Shown in pieces: positions 1 through 8,722 of a stretch of DNA of 51,825 nt. Where the stretch lies: the IMG/VR virus record IMGVR_UViG_3300027976_004270, positions 1 to 51,825 of that record. One strand, given 5' to 3'. The position numbers and the translations under genes were made by a program. How positions within the stretch are numbered: position 1 is the stretch's first letter; every line of letters starts with the position of its first letter. The notes beneath the pieces were generated by a model, which was given only the letters and a program-made list of their open reading frames with translations, was not told where the DNA came from and did no database searches. The DNA comes from a virus.

Positions 1-1170
1 ATGACGCCGAGGTCGGCCATTGAGGACCGCGAAGAGTTGCTGCTTCGATGGGCACTGTCCGACGACGTCCGGCGCATCGCTGAGCACGTCACTAGCCGGC
101 CCCGCGACATTCGCTCCGCGATAGCGTTCGAGACCCAAACTTACTCTGGTCACATCCCCGGCGCTGTCGATGCGCGGTCTACGCTTTTTGAACAGGAACT
201 GACGAGCAACCCAACGCTTTTTGTAGTCTCTGAGCCCTCCGTTTCTCCACTGACGCGCCGCAATCACGTCTTAGCGTGGGTCCTACGCGAAGCAGAGTCA
301 TTGATCTTTTCGGCCATTCGCCGTCACAAGCTCGGTCCTGACCAGGAATGGATTCATGGCCGTGCGGCACTAATTGAGCAAGCTACGCGCTCGAAGCTTT
401 TGCGCGAGGTGATGCTCTCGCCTTCCGGACGGCGCAGGCCAGGCGGGGCCGAGATTCGCGATGCCCGCAAGAGCCTCTCGCCCCTCTATCGGGTGGCGGC
501 GGATGCGGTGCTCTTGTTCGAAGGTATCGAGCGCCTTGAAACTGAGGCCCTCAAGGTATTGCTGTCTGGCACCATGATCGTTCAACTTGAAGACTGGCAG
601 AAGCTCGAACTGGCCGCAGGGCTTGCAATGGCCGAGGCGCTTTCGATCGCGTGTGGCGAGCGCATGCATTGGAAAGGCTCAATCGCTGGGGGCACCGAGA
701 TCGCTTCAGTCGGGCGATATAGGATCCATTGGCAAAACGCGCTGCCCAAGCGGGCTGACGCACAGCTTGATGCATCTGAGCTCATAGTCCGCGAGGTGGC
801 CGAGGCGTTGCGGGCTGGCCTTGGCCTGGCACGAGCCGACATTTCAGTCATCGACGAGATCACGCGGACCAACGTCTCGCACTTGGAATGCAAATGGTTC
901 GGCTCGCCTAACTCTGCAAGCTCGGCGATCGTTGACGCAATCGAGCAACTCGTCCGCTATTGCAGGGACTCGCGACCGGCTAGCCTTGCGTCGGCTAAAA
1001 CGTTGCTCGTCGATAGCGCGGTGATCTGCTCGGACCTGGCCGGTTTTGATGAAAGCGTTGATGGTTCCAAACCCGTAAGTCTCACCGACTTTTCTGGTTT
1101 GATCGTCGGGCGCCTATTGCCATTGGCATTAAGGCTGCACGCGAAAACGGCCTTTGCCCTCGCGGCCTGA
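1..1170 (+). CDS. Unrecognised protein with possible PD-(D/E)XK nuclease motif, in R-M-like cluster
   Basis: I do not recognise this 389-residue protein. No membrane segment or signal peptide is visible. In the C-terminal third an acidic beta-strand-like stretch (D280, D285) is followed by E296-C-K298, a spacing compatible with a PD-(D/E)XK nuclease core. This is a motif reading, not a family match. The gene converges on a DNA methyltransferase whose stop lies 3 bases away, and an HNH endonuclease follows, so a restriction subunit is a reasonable guess. The ATG is the first base of the window, so the true start could lie further upstream. Confidence 0.5.
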   Translation: MTPRSAIEDREELLLRWALSDDVRRIAEHVTSRPRDIRSAIAFETQTYSGHIPGAVDARSTLFEQELTSNPTLFVVSEPSVSPLTRRNHVLAWVLREAESLIFSAIRRHKLGPDQEWIHGRAALIEQATRSKLLREVMLSPSGRRRPGGAEIRDARKSLSPLYRVAADAVLLFEGIERLETEALKVLLSGTMIVQLEDWQKLELAAGLAMAEALSIACGERMHWKGSIAGGTEIASVGRYRIHWQNALPKRADAQLDASELIVREVAEALRAGLGLARADISVIDEITRTNVSHLECKWFGSPNSASSAIVDAIEQLVRYCRDSRPASLASAKTLLVDSAVICSDLAGFDESVDGSKPVSLTDFSGLIVGRLLPLALRLHAKTAFALAA

Positions 1171-1173
1171 CCC

Positions 1174-2355
1174 CTACCGCGTCTCGCCTCCATTGGCCAC
1201 AAGCGGCACGGCAGTCTCGTCGATCGGCTGCGAACACGGCGTGTTGATCGAATAGACAGCGGGTCGTCCCCGGCCAATCACCGAGTCGGCTTGGAATCGC
1301 CCCAGCCCGCCTCGTATGTATTCGCTGGACAACTCGATGCATGCCCACTTGCGCTTCAAAGACTCCGCCACCATGCCCGTCACGCAAGAGCCGCCAAAAG
1401 GATCTAGGACCATGTCGCCGGGATCGGTGAGCATACGGATGAAGTATTCTGGGAGCAGCGCCGGGAACCGGGCAGGATGAATGTCGATTCCGTTGGCTCG
1501 GCAATACTCCTGATAAGTGCCATTGCTTTCAGTGTTGGCAATAGCCAGAAGGTTGGGCGGAACCGATCCACCGTTGTCCTTGGAGAATTTGTCCGAAATA
1601 TCGTGGCCCGATGGACGCAACTTGGCCGTGTAGCCATTCTTGAGCAAGCTCTTCATCGAATCCGAGTACGGCGCAAGCACCCGCTTATTGCTGGCCTTAG
1701 GAAATGGTGTCTTCGAGAGCCACCATATGCAGTTGATCGCATCCTTCACGCGAACGCGACGGACGTTTACCCACTCGGCAGGCGATGGCAGCTTGGCCGG
1801 GTTCCACCAATAATGCTCTTGGGCCAAATGAAAGCCATATTCTTCGCAGAGCATCACCAGCAGCTTGAAATGGTATAGCGAACGGGTGGGCGAACCCGAC
1901 TTCCATGCTCCCCCAATGTCGATGACCAGGCTGCCGTTGTCTTTGAGAACACGATGAAAGCCCTCGGCGAACGGGCGAAACCATTGACAGTATTCCGCGG
2001 CGTCCTCGTTTCCATATGACTTTTTTCTGACCAGTCCGAACGGGGGCGACGTCAGGATTAGGTTGACGGAACCGGGCTTAGCTCGGTGGTGCAAATATTC
2101 GAGAGAGTTACCTTGATAAATCTTGCCGAGGTCCGTCTTGAACGCTTCACTGAACGGCCCATAGGTCTTCCCGTTTATCTTGTCGATCCGCTTCTGCTCA
2201 GGTGCAGCCGCGACCTTGTGAAGATGGCGGATGTAATCGCCGAGGGACTTGAATCCCAGGGCTTGCGATGTGAACTCCATCTCCTCTCGCTCGTTGGCGG
2301 TCAGCCTGAGGCTAGTGATGCTCTCTCGGGGCTCTGCGACGTGTGGACGACCCAT
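1174..2355 (-). CDS. Site-specific DNA methyltransferase (beta class) with N-terminal ribbon-helix-helix-like segment
   Basis: Transfers methyl from S-adenosylmethionine to an amino group on DNA (N4-cytosine or N6-adenine). Catalytic motif TSPPF lies near residues 102-106 and the AdoMet-binding DPFGGS near 318-323; catalytic motif before AdoMet motif is the beta-class order, and SPP(F/Y) is common in N4-cytosine enzymes. Residues about 11-46 (ITSLRLTANERE, then SLGDYIRHLH) look like a short strand plus two helices of a ribbon-helix-helix DNA-binding fold, which could let the enzyme regulate its own promoter. An AGAGGA ribosome site sits 6 bases before the ATG. It diverges from the HNH gene and converges on the gene at 1-1170. 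Recognition sequence unknown. Confidence 0.88.
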   Translation of the reverse strand: MGRPHVAEPRESITSLRLTANEREEMEFTSQALGFKSLGDYIRHLHKVAAAPEQKRIDKINGKTYGPFSEAFKTDLGKIYQGNSLEYLHHRAKPGSVNLILTSPPFGLVRKKSYGNEDAAEYCQWFRPFAEGFHRVLKDNGSLVIDIGGAWKSGSPTRSLYHFKLLVMLCEEYGFHLAQEHYWWNPAKLPSPAEWVNVRRVRVKDAINCIWWLSKTPFPKASNKRVLAPYSDSMKSLLKNGYTAKLRPSGHDISDKFSKDNGGSVPPNLLAIANTESNGTYQEYCRANGIDIHPARFPALLPEYFIRMLTDPGDMVLDPFGGSCVTGMVAESLKRKWACIELSSEYIRGGLGRFQADSVIGRGRPAVYSINTPCSQPIDETAVPLVANGGETR

Positions 2356-2389
2356 ATGTTCCTCTTCTTAATCGATTTTTCGCATTCAT

Positions 2390-2404
2390 TTAACTAGCAG
2401 TTAA
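2390..2404. promoter_or_regulatory. Inverted repeat between divergent methyltransferase and HNH genes
   Basis: TTAACT-agc-AGTTAA is a perfect 6-base inverted repeat, 35 bases upstream of the methyltransferase start. Its place in a divergent control region, beside a methyltransferase with a ribbon-helix-helix-like N-terminus, makes it a candidate operator. A 6-base arm is short, so chance cannot be excluded. Confidence 0.35.
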
Positions 2405-2576
2405 GTGTAATACGAAAACACACATGTCAGATCGATTTCAACAAGAGAGAGGGCCCTCTTCGCGACAGCCAGTTGTCAAAGTGGAATTCACATCGACCCA
2501 GAAGCACAAGCCCAATCTACAGATCAAGCATATTTCGCTATTACCATCTCTTCCTCACCTGAAACGCGGAGGAATC

Positions 2577-3554
2577 ATGGCCCAACTGTCCAAACTCGAG
2601 CTACGCGACAACGTACTCCAAGGCTTGCGTGGCGGCGGCTGGAGCCCATTGGTTCTGGAAGATGACCACCCCTTCTTGATCAGGGTCGTAAGCTCCGATC
2701 AAAGATCCTTTGATCTACGGGTTTACATCTGGAACTGTACGCACGGCGGTGGGAACCGGGCGGTTGACGAGTTCCGAATCCAAGTCACCAGCGCGGTCCC
2801 GCGCATTCGCCCCGAAGAAGTCACGGTCTTGCTGGGCTGGCACGAAGACACACAAGTATTCGCGGCTTGGGACATTGCGGCCCACAATGGGCAAGCTTCG
2901 TCGTCGCCTTCGGCACAAATCAAAGTGGGGACGCTCCGTGACGCCCGCCGCAACGCCTTCGCCACTCAGGTCAAGGAGAACGAAATTGTTGCGGCCTTTC
3001 GGCCAATATTTCTTGCCGACTACGCTCTTTCGAGTGCCAACCTTCACAAAACCGGTAAGGCCCAACGGGACATGGCACTGCTGAACAACCTCGACACGCT
3101 GACCGACGACGAGATCGAAGAAGTGGCCGACAAGACACGTCGCACCATCATCCGAACCATCGCAACCAAATTTCGTGCTGCCAACTTTCGAGACAACGTG
3201 CTCAGGGCCTATGGGCACAAGTGCGCCTTTTGCCAAGTCCAACTCGCTTTGTTGGACGCAGCGCACATCATTCCAGTCTCCGCTCCCAATAGCACTGACG
3301 AAATCGTCAATGGTTTAGCCCTGTGCAAACTGCACCACTTCGCATATGACAGCAATCTTGTCTCGTTCGATGAGGCATACCGTATTCAACTGAGCAAAAG
3401 GCGGCTCGACGAGCTTGTTGCCAAGGGACTTGACGGAGGATTGTCCGCATTCAAATCTAATATTGGAACATCACTGATTTTGCCTCGCAACAAAGCGCAT
3501 CATCCCAAAGCCTCATACATTGAGAAATCGCGGCTTCTCAGAGGATGGCGCTAG
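2577..3554 (+). CDS. HNH endonuclease, putative restriction enzyme
   Basis: A DNA-cutting enzyme of the HNH/beta-beta-alpha-metal family, 325 residues. The nuclease core is at the C-terminal side: C-A-F-C near residues 216-219 (zinc-type pair), AAHIIP about 14 residues later, and C-K-L-H-H near 251-255 followed by the typical YDSNLVSF tail. The N-terminal half is an unassigned specificity or regulatory region. The ATG at 2577 is chosen because GGAGG lies 4 bases upstream; the frame stays open for 51 more codons upstream, but that part shows no such site. It is transcribed away from the methyltransferase and probably forms a restriction-modification pair with it. The same architecture occurs in restriction-associated HNH proteins. 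Confidence 0.8.
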   Translation: MAQLSKLELRDNVLQGLRGGGWSPLVLEDDHPFLIRVVSSDQRSFDLRVYIWNCTHGGGNRAVDEFRIQVTSAVPRIRPEEVTVLLGWHEDTQVFAAWDIAAHNGQASSSPSAQIKVGTLRDARRNAFATQVKENEIVAAFRPIFLADYALSSANLHKTGKAQRDMALLNNLDTLTDDEIEEVADKTRRTIIRTIATKFRAANFRDNVLRAYGHKCAFCQVQLALLDAAHIIPVSAPNSTDEIVNGLALCKLHHFAYDSNLVSFDEAYRIQLSKRRLDELVAKGLDGGLSAFKSNIGTSLILPRNKAHHPKASYIEKSRLLRGWR

Positions 3555-3800
3555 CGCTTCAGAGAATGTCATAGGCGCGTCCAATCCATTCCAACGAAGG
3601 AGTCCCCAATTGGCATCTGTCGCGCCAAATGTTCAGTTACGCAAAAGATCCAAGGACGATTCAATCATGTGATATCAATCGTGCGATGCGTAGTAACTGC
3701 CCGATTGCTCCCGATACCAGCACCGACAACTGCGCTGGCACATTGCTGCGCACCGACACCTGCATCGCGAGGGCATCCTTCCGGTCGGGCACGCTCAGGG

Positions 3801-4289
3801 CTACGGAATTGCCTCGACTGACTGCACCAGCAAATTTGCTTCTGCCTCACGGCGCGAAACCAGCCCTTGGAGAAGCTTCCCGCCGCCATAGACCCACCGT
3901 CGCAGCTCGTGCGCCGCATTCGACCAGTCCCGCTGGTTGATCCGCCGCCGCAGCGTTGATGTCTGCAACCGCCCCGCGCCGAGGTTGAACGTGAAGTCCA
4001 CGATGGCTGCGAGTCGCCCTTCGGGCTCGGTGGCCAGCACCGGGCAGTAGCGCAGCGTCGCGGCGAGCGCGGTCTGCAGGTCACGCGCCAGAAAGACCTC
4101 GGCCTCCTTCTGTGTGATCGGCGGGTGGTCTGGTTTGCAGAGATGGCCGAAACCAATCGTCCAGAATCCCGCAGGGCAGATGTAAGGATGGGCTCGCCCA
4201 AGGTCATGCTTTGGAACCCGATGGAAACCTTCGAAGCGTTTTGCCAAATCAATAGCGGCTTGCGGGACTGCAATCACGCCCTGCATCAC
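3801..4289 (-). CDS. Phage lysozyme (endolysin, GH24 family)
   Basis: Cleaves the peptidoglycan glycan strand at the end of infection. The 162-residue length is typical of T4/P22-type muramidases. The signature is present: KRFEGF with catalytic Glu20, then GFWTIGFGH with the conserved Thr near 44; a later NLGAG segment also fits. There is no clear N-terminal secretion anchor, so export probably depends on the holin-like protein encoded just upstream. Its ATG overlaps the stop of that gene (ATGA), indicating translational coupling. It is the last recognisable gene of the long minus-strand late operon; about 250 bases without a gene follow up to the HNH gene. Confidence 0.92.
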   Translation of the reverse strand: MMQGVIAVPQAAIDLAKRFEGFHRVPKHDLGRAHPYICPAGFWTIGFGHLCKPDHPPITQKEAEVFLARDLQTALAATLRYCPVLATEPEGRLAAIVDFTFNLGAGRLQTSTLRRRINQRDWSNAAHELRRWVYGGGKLLQGLVSRREAEANLLVQSVEAIP

Positions 4290-4762
4290 GGCTTCACCCG
4301 ATCAAAAACCCTACCTAAAAACCAAAAATTCAGCACCCCCGCCCACAGCGCCTGATCGGCCTCGCTCCAGGCTGCCAGTACTGCAGCGCCCCACCCGGCT
4401 CCGGCGTTAAGCGCCGCCACAAACGCCACAGTCTTTGCCGCACAGTACAGCGCCATGAACCAATACGTGATCACTGGCCGAACGCTGGTCGACAGCGCAT
4501 CAGCCCACTTCACCCCTGAAGGGCGGCCCTGGGCCGCAACCGATTCCCTCAGCGCATCGATTGCCCCGGTGTTCCATGCCGCATCGGCACCCGCGCCGAT
4601 TTCCGACATCCGCTGCGCGCCACGCAGCTTCTCGAACTCCAGCGCCTTGTCCTGCATGGCCAGTTCGTGGCCACGCTCACCCTTGCGGTCCAGCCACTTG
4701 AGGAATTCAGGCGCCAGCCGAAACGCTCCGCCCAAAAGCCCACCAAGCAGGGTTTCGATCAT
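4286..4762 (-). CDS. Holin-like membrane protein (3-TM type)
   Basis: A 158-residue protein likely to permeabilise the inner membrane so that the lysozyme can reach the cell wall. It starts with a hydrophobic glycine-rich stretch (LLGGLLGGAF), continues with a charged helical middle (about 25-70), and ends with two probable membrane segments around YWFMALYCAAKTVAFVAAL and a segment ending in WAGVLNFWFLG. This resembles the three-segment holins of phages and gene transfer agents. The start at MIETLL is preferred over an upstream in-frame ATG because it gives a 4-base overlap with the previous gene. Lysis-cassette position supports the role; the exact family is an inference. Confidence 0.7.
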   Translation of the reverse strand: MIETLLGGLLGGAFRLAPEFLKWLDRKGERGHELAMQDKALEFEKLRGAQRMSEIGAGADAAWNTGAIDALRESVAAQGRPSGVKWADALSTSVRPVITYWFMALYCAAKTVAFVAALNAGAGWGAAVLAAWSEADQALWAGVLNFWFLGRVFDRVKP

Positions 4763-5061
4763 TGTGGGCCTCCCACCAACTTGAGCTTGATAGCCGCACC
4801 GACCAGCAGCGCGGCCAGAATGCCGGTGGTGATGACCTTGATGGTGGTCTGCCATGCCGTGCGGCGTGCGTCACGCCAGGCTTCCAGCAGATCGCGCAGT
4901 TCGCGGATGTCACGGGCTGCGTGGCCGTTCTCGAGGCCAAGGCTGGTCAGCACACGTTCGGCTCCACGTTCTGCAGCACGATCGAGAAGGTCTTCGAAAT
5001 CCTCGCGCCGAATTAGCAGCATGTTTTCCACGATGGCGGGTGGCTTTTCGGGTTCGGTCAT
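4759..5061 (-). CDS. Small single-span phage membrane protein, DUF6127-like
   Basis: A 100-residue protein with a charged N-terminal domain (LLIRREDFEDLLDRAAERGA) and a C-terminal membrane span around TTIKVITTGILAALLVGAAI. It resembles the DUF6127 family seen in phage lysis regions; that assignment is from memory of the motif. It overlaps the holin-like gene by 4 bases and opens the lysis cassette. It might be an antiholin or a spanin-like partner, but no lipobox or signal peptide is visible. Confidence 0.6.
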   Translation of the reverse strand: MTEPEKPPAIVENMLLIRREDFEDLLDRAAERGAERVLTSLGLENGHAARDIRELRDLLEAWRDARRTAWQTTIKVITTGILAALLVGAAIKLKLVGGPQ

Positions 5062-5083
5062 TTGCTATCTCCAGAAATGCGAA

Positions 5084-5115
5084 ACCCGCCCGATGCGCGT
5101 GCATCGTGGGCGGGT
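5084..5115 (-). terminator. Strong hairpin between tail and lysis genes
   Basis: ACCCGCC and CGATGC pair with GCATCG and GGCGGGT around a GCGT loop, with a two-base bulge. It lies between the stop at 5147 and the lysis-gene start at 5061. The following run on the minus strand is TTTCGCATTT, a poor U-tract, so it may be a weak terminator or an RNA-processing or stability element rather than a full stop. Confidence 0.45.
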
Positions 5116-5146
5116 CTCTGGGTTGAATCAGTGAATCAGCGTTGCT

Positions 5147-5380
5147 TCAGATTTCGATGATCTCCAGCGTCAGGCTCGGGGCGATGCCTTGGACCGCGTC
5201 GTCGCGCACGAACACCGTCTGGCCAAGTGCCGCAGAGCCGCGTGCCTTGATCTGGCCGCCACCGGGCAAAGCGACGGTGACCACGCCAGAGCCAACATCG
5301 ATTACGGTGCCCACCTGCAGCGGCGGGTCGGGAATGAGTTGGCGGAACTGCCAATACACGTTATTCAGCAGGTTATGCAT
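5147..5380 (-). CDS. Small phage tail-region protein, unassigned
   Basis: A 77-residue protein starting MHNLLNNVYWQF. It is rich in short beta-strand patterns with alternating V/I and G (VGTVIDVGSGVVTVALPGG), compatible with a small beta-barrel or OB-like fold found in baseplate proteins. It overlaps the end of the large hub gene by 8 bases, so it is probably co-translated with it. In-frame ATGs further upstream lie inside that gene and are not preferred. Function not recognised. Confidence 0.6.
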   Translation of the reverse strand: MHNLLNNVYWQFRQLIPDPPLQVGTVIDVGSGVVTVALPGGGQIKARGSAALGQTVFVRDDAVQGIAPSLTLEIIEI

Positions 5381-7328
5381 AGGCCTGCACTCCCAGCGTC
5401 TGCCAGACCTCGGGCATCCCTGCTTCGACTTGCGTCGAGCGCACGAGGCCAAGGCGGCGAGTCGTTTGACCTTGGCTGGCATCCTGGTACTCGACGAACG
5501 CGCCCGGCTCGATGATCCCGGTCTCGGCGAGCACCGGCAGGCGCAGACTGACCTCTATCTGCTGACCGGTATCACTCAGCACGGCGATGCCACGCTGCCT
5601 TGCGGCGGCGGCTTCGGTGATCAGCGGATCGACGACCATCGGTGCCAGCACGTCTCCGGCAGTCCCTGCCCGTGTCACCTGCCCGAGCACGCCAACATCC
5701 TGCCCAGAGACGAACACACGGTTGTACGCGGGCAACTCCCGCCAGCGCAGTGACTCGCGAGCGACGGCATCCTCCGGTAGCACGAAGTCCGGCGTGACCG
5801 TGCTCCAGTCCCACGGAGCGACCGGGTAGCGATGGCGCACGCGGATGCTCTGGGCCGATGGGTGCGGGATCAAGTAGCCACCGGCAGCACCGGCTATTGA
5901 CGTCAGTGCCTCGATCCACGTTCCCTGTCGGGCGAACACCCCGGCCGGCACGTTCCAATCCGTGAGGCCCCAATCGACAGTCCAGCCCAGCGAAATGCCA
6001 TTGACCGTGAGCACGTCGTCCATCAACTGGCGCGCGGTGCGGCCCTCGGTGTTCGAGAAGGTCATCACCGGCGCATACGGGGCGGCCAGGACGGCGTTGA
6101 AACCCCGGCCAGAAATCCGGATGCTGGCATCGCCAAAACTGCGCTCGCGGCTGATGCTCTCGGCAAGCACACGAAAGGTGGTGCCGTTGACGCTGGCAAT
6201 AAGCTCGACGGGCCCCGATGTGCTGCCGGGTGCGACCAGGGCCTCGGCCTTGGCGGGCAACACGGCGTCAAAGCCCCACGCCCACGATGACGCATCGAGC
6301 GAGAGCGAGAGGTTGAACACCGGCACCGGCGCGCCATCGGACACGCGGTACAAGGTCACGTTATTGATCACGAAATACACCCTCCTGACGGGGACAATGA
6401 TCTGCCCCTGTGGCGGGGGCGGTGGTGGAGGGGCGTAGCCGTCGCAGATAAAGACAAGGCTGGGCCCCGCAGGTATCAACGCCTCGAACACCAGAGTGCC
6501 ATCGGGGAAGTAGCACGGCTCGAACACCGGGGGCGGCGTCACCGGCAGAACACTGAGGCCCGCCGGTGGCGGCACCGCATCTTGGAACTTGCTCCACCAG
6601 GCCTTCGAGAACGCCCGCGCAAGCTGGTGGCTGGTGGCCAGAACAAATTGCAGCGGCGCCGCCTCTTGGTGGCTGGTAGCGAGCCGTCCGTGTGTGCGCG
6701 TGCCGTCTTGGTGTTTGAAGTACGTGTCGCGCCGGCTGATCGTGCCGTCCTGGAACACCCCGTCCCGATTCTGGTGCGCCCGGGTGCCGTCTTGCTGCGT
6801 GAACGAAGGCCCTGTGTGCAGGCCCGTGGCGTCTTGCGCGGGGCTGATCAGGTCGGGGCGGATAGTTCTGTCGAACCCGTTGGGCAGCAGGTTCTCGACA
6901 CCGGCTGCGGCGCCGATGGTCTTTTGCCAAAACGCCTCCCACCCCACCGGGCGCCTGCCACTGTCTTGCTGCGCGTGTTCGGTGTTTTGCGAGGCGTGCG
7001 AGGCGCTCTGCCAGGGGCCTTGGGCAACGCCCACCGTGGGGCGGGCGGTGTTGCTCAAATACTGCACAGGCAGCGCAGCAGTGAGCGCGGGCAGCACCAC
7101 CACCATTTGCGCTGCGACCACGGACACCACTTTGGCGGCGAACTCTAGGGGTGGCAGCACCCCGACCAGTTCCACTTCTACGTTGGGTGCCACCACCAGT
7201 GTGGCGGTCAGCGCGGGCAGCACGCCAGTGATGTTGACGTTTACCGATATGGGGCCCAGGCCATCCCCAAAAACCAGCGCCGTGCTGCCGGACTGTGCTC
7301 GTTCAAAGACCAGATTTTCTGGGGCCAC
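5373..7328 (-). CDS. Tail hub/baseplate protein with repetitive N-terminal half
   Basis: A 651-residue structural protein. The C-terminal half, from about residue 315, has the look of tail-hub proteins (gp27/gpD-like): a beta-rich segment starting VRRVYFVINNVTLYRVSDG, a short linear part with LMDDVLTVNG, then RYPVAPWDWSTV and a final domain with GAFVEYQDASQGQTTRR. The N-terminal half is unusual: three copies of a V-x-V-LP-(A/P)-L pattern (about 35-83), a polar stretch with repeated QQDGT, FQDGT and HQDGT (about 178-209), and a run of eight prolines near 300. The proline run separates the two halves like a hinge. It probably caps the tail tube and contacts the fibre proteins encoded upstream. 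Confidence 0.65.
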   Translation of the reverse strand: MAPENLVFERAQSGSTALVFGDGLGPISVNVNITGVLPALTATLVVAPNVEVELVGVLPPLEFAAKVVSVVAAQMVVVLPALTAALPVQYLSNTARPTVGVAQGPWQSASHASQNTEHAQQDSGRRPVGWEAFWQKTIGAAAGVENLLPNGFDRTIRPDLISPAQDATGLHTGPSFTQQDGTRAHQNRDGVFQDGTISRRDTYFKHQDGTRTHGRLATSHQEAAPLQFVLATSHQLARAFSKAWWSKFQDAVPPPAGLSVLPVTPPPVFEPCYFPDGTLVFEALIPAGPSLVFICDGYAPPPPPPPQGQIIVPVRRVYFVINNVTLYRVSDGAPVPVFNLSLSLDASSWAWGFDAVLPAKAEALVAPGSTSGPVELIASVNGTTFRVLAESISRERSFGDASIRISGRGFNAVLAAPYAPVMTFSNTEGRTARQLMDDVLTVNGISLGWTVDWGLTDWNVPAGVFARQGTWIEALTSIAGAAGGYLIPHPSAQSIRVRHRYPVAPWDWSTVTPDFVLPEDAVARESLRWRELPAYNRVFVSGQDVGVLGQVTRAGTAGDVLAPMVVDPLITEAAAARQRGIAVLSDTGQQIEVSLRLPVLAETGIIEPGAFVEYQDASQGQTTRRLGLVRSTQVEAGMPEVWQTLGVQAYA

Positions 7329-7331
7329 ATG

Positions 7332-7727
7332 TCACCCCAGGATCGCGCTGACCAACTTGGCTTCGCCCCCTGCCAGCAAATTGGCCTGGGCCAGTTGCAC
7401 CTCCCACGCGCCCGCGCCTTGACCGGCGTCGCAATCAAAGGCCACGTCGCCATTGCCGCTCACTACCCGCGCCCAAGTGGCGACGCCCGTGGAGAGGATC
7501 AAACCTGCCGCGCTGGATGCAAGCAGCAAGGTGCCTGCCGACACGCTGCCTGCGGGCTTGTTCAGGGTTATCTCAGACAAGAGTGGATCCGCGGGCGCAT
7601 CGGTGGGCGTTGCGGGGCGCGCGCCGCCATAAATTTGGACCGCTGCGTTGCCCGTCCCCGCATCCAGGAACGCCAGCGTGCCCATCAAGCGGGCATTGTT
7701 GAGCGCTGTCGTGATGGCGATGGTCAT
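7332..7727 (-). CDS. Phage tail-associated protein, unassigned
   Basis: A 131-residue protein beginning MTIAITTALNNARLMGTL. Alternating hydrophobic strands and Gly/Ala-rich turns (AGTLLLASSAAGLILSTG, then VATWARVVSGNGDVAFDC) suggest an all-beta virion component. Its start overlaps the stop of the LamG-like gene by 4 bases, so the two are co-translated. In-frame upstream methionines fall within that gene. No enzymatic motif is seen; a baseplate or fibre accessory role is inferred from position. Confidence 0.6.
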   Translation of the reverse strand: MTIAITTALNNARLMGTLAFLDAGTGNAAVQIYGGARPATPTDAPADPLLSEITLNKPAGSVSAGTLLLASSAAGLILSTGVATWARVVSGNGDVAFDCDAGQGAGAWEVQLAQANLLAGGEAKLVSAILG

Positions 7728-8719
7728 GGCATGGGCTCCGCGTACAGGCTGTCGGCGATCACGCCCCGGTAGATCCCGGTGTGGTCGTAGCCGATCACCG
7801 CGTATCTGCGAGACATCTGAACGTTTTCGAAGATGTAGGCCCCGGTAGCAGGGTTGCTCCACGTCTGGCGCACCAAGATGCCAGACTTCTCATCGAACAG
7901 CCGCACCCGTCGCTCAACCGGGGTGTTGGGGGCGTCGAACACGGTGCCCACAATCTTGCCCGCACCGCCGTACCAGTTGTCCCAGCGCCCAAATGGCTTT
8001 TCCAAGGCGTAGGCGTTGGGCTTGAACAATGCCTGTGGGGGTTCTGAGTTCCTGCGGCCTATCAGGGGCGCGAGATAGCGGGCAGTGCCGGGTTGACCTA
8101 CCAACTCGGCACGGCACGCCGCCTCTATTGCCTGGACATCCGCCTGAGTGGCCGTCCCCGACCAGATTCCCAGCGCATGGAATTTTTCATCTGCGTCCAG
8201 GTTGTATTCGTTGCCGTTGGCGGTGTACCCGACGTTACCCAGACTGGCCGGAACAAAGCTGATGCCCACCGGGCCACCCACCAGGGCCCCGTCAACGTAC
8301 AAAATCGAATCCGTCCCACGGTTGACCACTGAGACAAAGTACCGCTGCGCTATAGCACCGTAGGCCCCGTAAATCGCGTTCGCCGTGCCGTTGCTTGCGT
8401 ACCAGCTAAGGTTGGCGTCAGATATGTGCAGCAAGTACGCATTGCTAGAACCCGCAGGACCGCACACAAATACGTTGCGCCGTCTCGGATGCCAGAACCC
8501 GGCGATCACACCGGTGGTTGGGGTCGTGATTGGGGTGGAGAACGGCATCAGGTTGCCGTTACCGTAGACGGTCTTGTATTCAAAGTCGTAGGTCTGTACC
8601 GCGCTTGTGGGTGTGATGTGATTGGTCCCCACGCCATCGAGTAGCTGCGTGGCTGAGACCCTGCCCGCGTCCCAGGCCGCAATCGGGATCAGCCCCGGCA
8701 CTGTGGTCCACCAGGTCAT
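7724..8719 (-). CDS. LamG/concanavalin-like phage structural protein
   Basis: 331 residues. The middle part (about 70-200) has the strand pattern of laminin-G/concanavalin-like lectin folds: GVIAGFWHPRRRNVFVC, RYFVSVVNRGTDSILYVDG and the final HALGIWSGTATQADV, the last being typical of the end of such domains in phage proteins. The C-terminal 90 residues (GKIVGTVFDAPNTPVERRVR onward, ending RYAVIGYDHTGIYRGVIADS) resemble a carboxypeptidase-regulatory-like beta domain. It likely sits at the tail tip and binds host surface sugars. Overlaps the next gene by 4 bases. Confidence 0.65.
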   Translation of the reverse strand: MTWWTTVPGLIPIAAWDAGRVSATQLLDGVGTNHITPTSAVQTYDFEYKTVYGNGNLMPFSTPITTPTTGVIAGFWHPRRRNVFVCGPAGSSNAYLLHISDANLSWYASNGTANAIYGAYGAIAQRYFVSVVNRGTDSILYVDGALVGGPVGISFVPASLGNVGYTANGNEYNLDADEKFHALGIWSGTATQADVQAIEAACRAELVGQPGTARYLAPLIGRRNSEPPQALFKPNAYALEKPFGRWDNWYGGAGKIVGTVFDAPNTPVERRVRLFDEKSGILVRQTWSNPATGAYIFENVQMSRRYAVIGYDHTGIYRGVIADSLYAEPMP

Positions 8720-8722
8720 GGC

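Noticed and set aside
3555-3800. Left attachment site or further lysis gene
   Set aside because: No direct repeat with the 50451-50613 region and no supported ORF were found by eye; serine recombinases use very short cores, so absence is uninformative.
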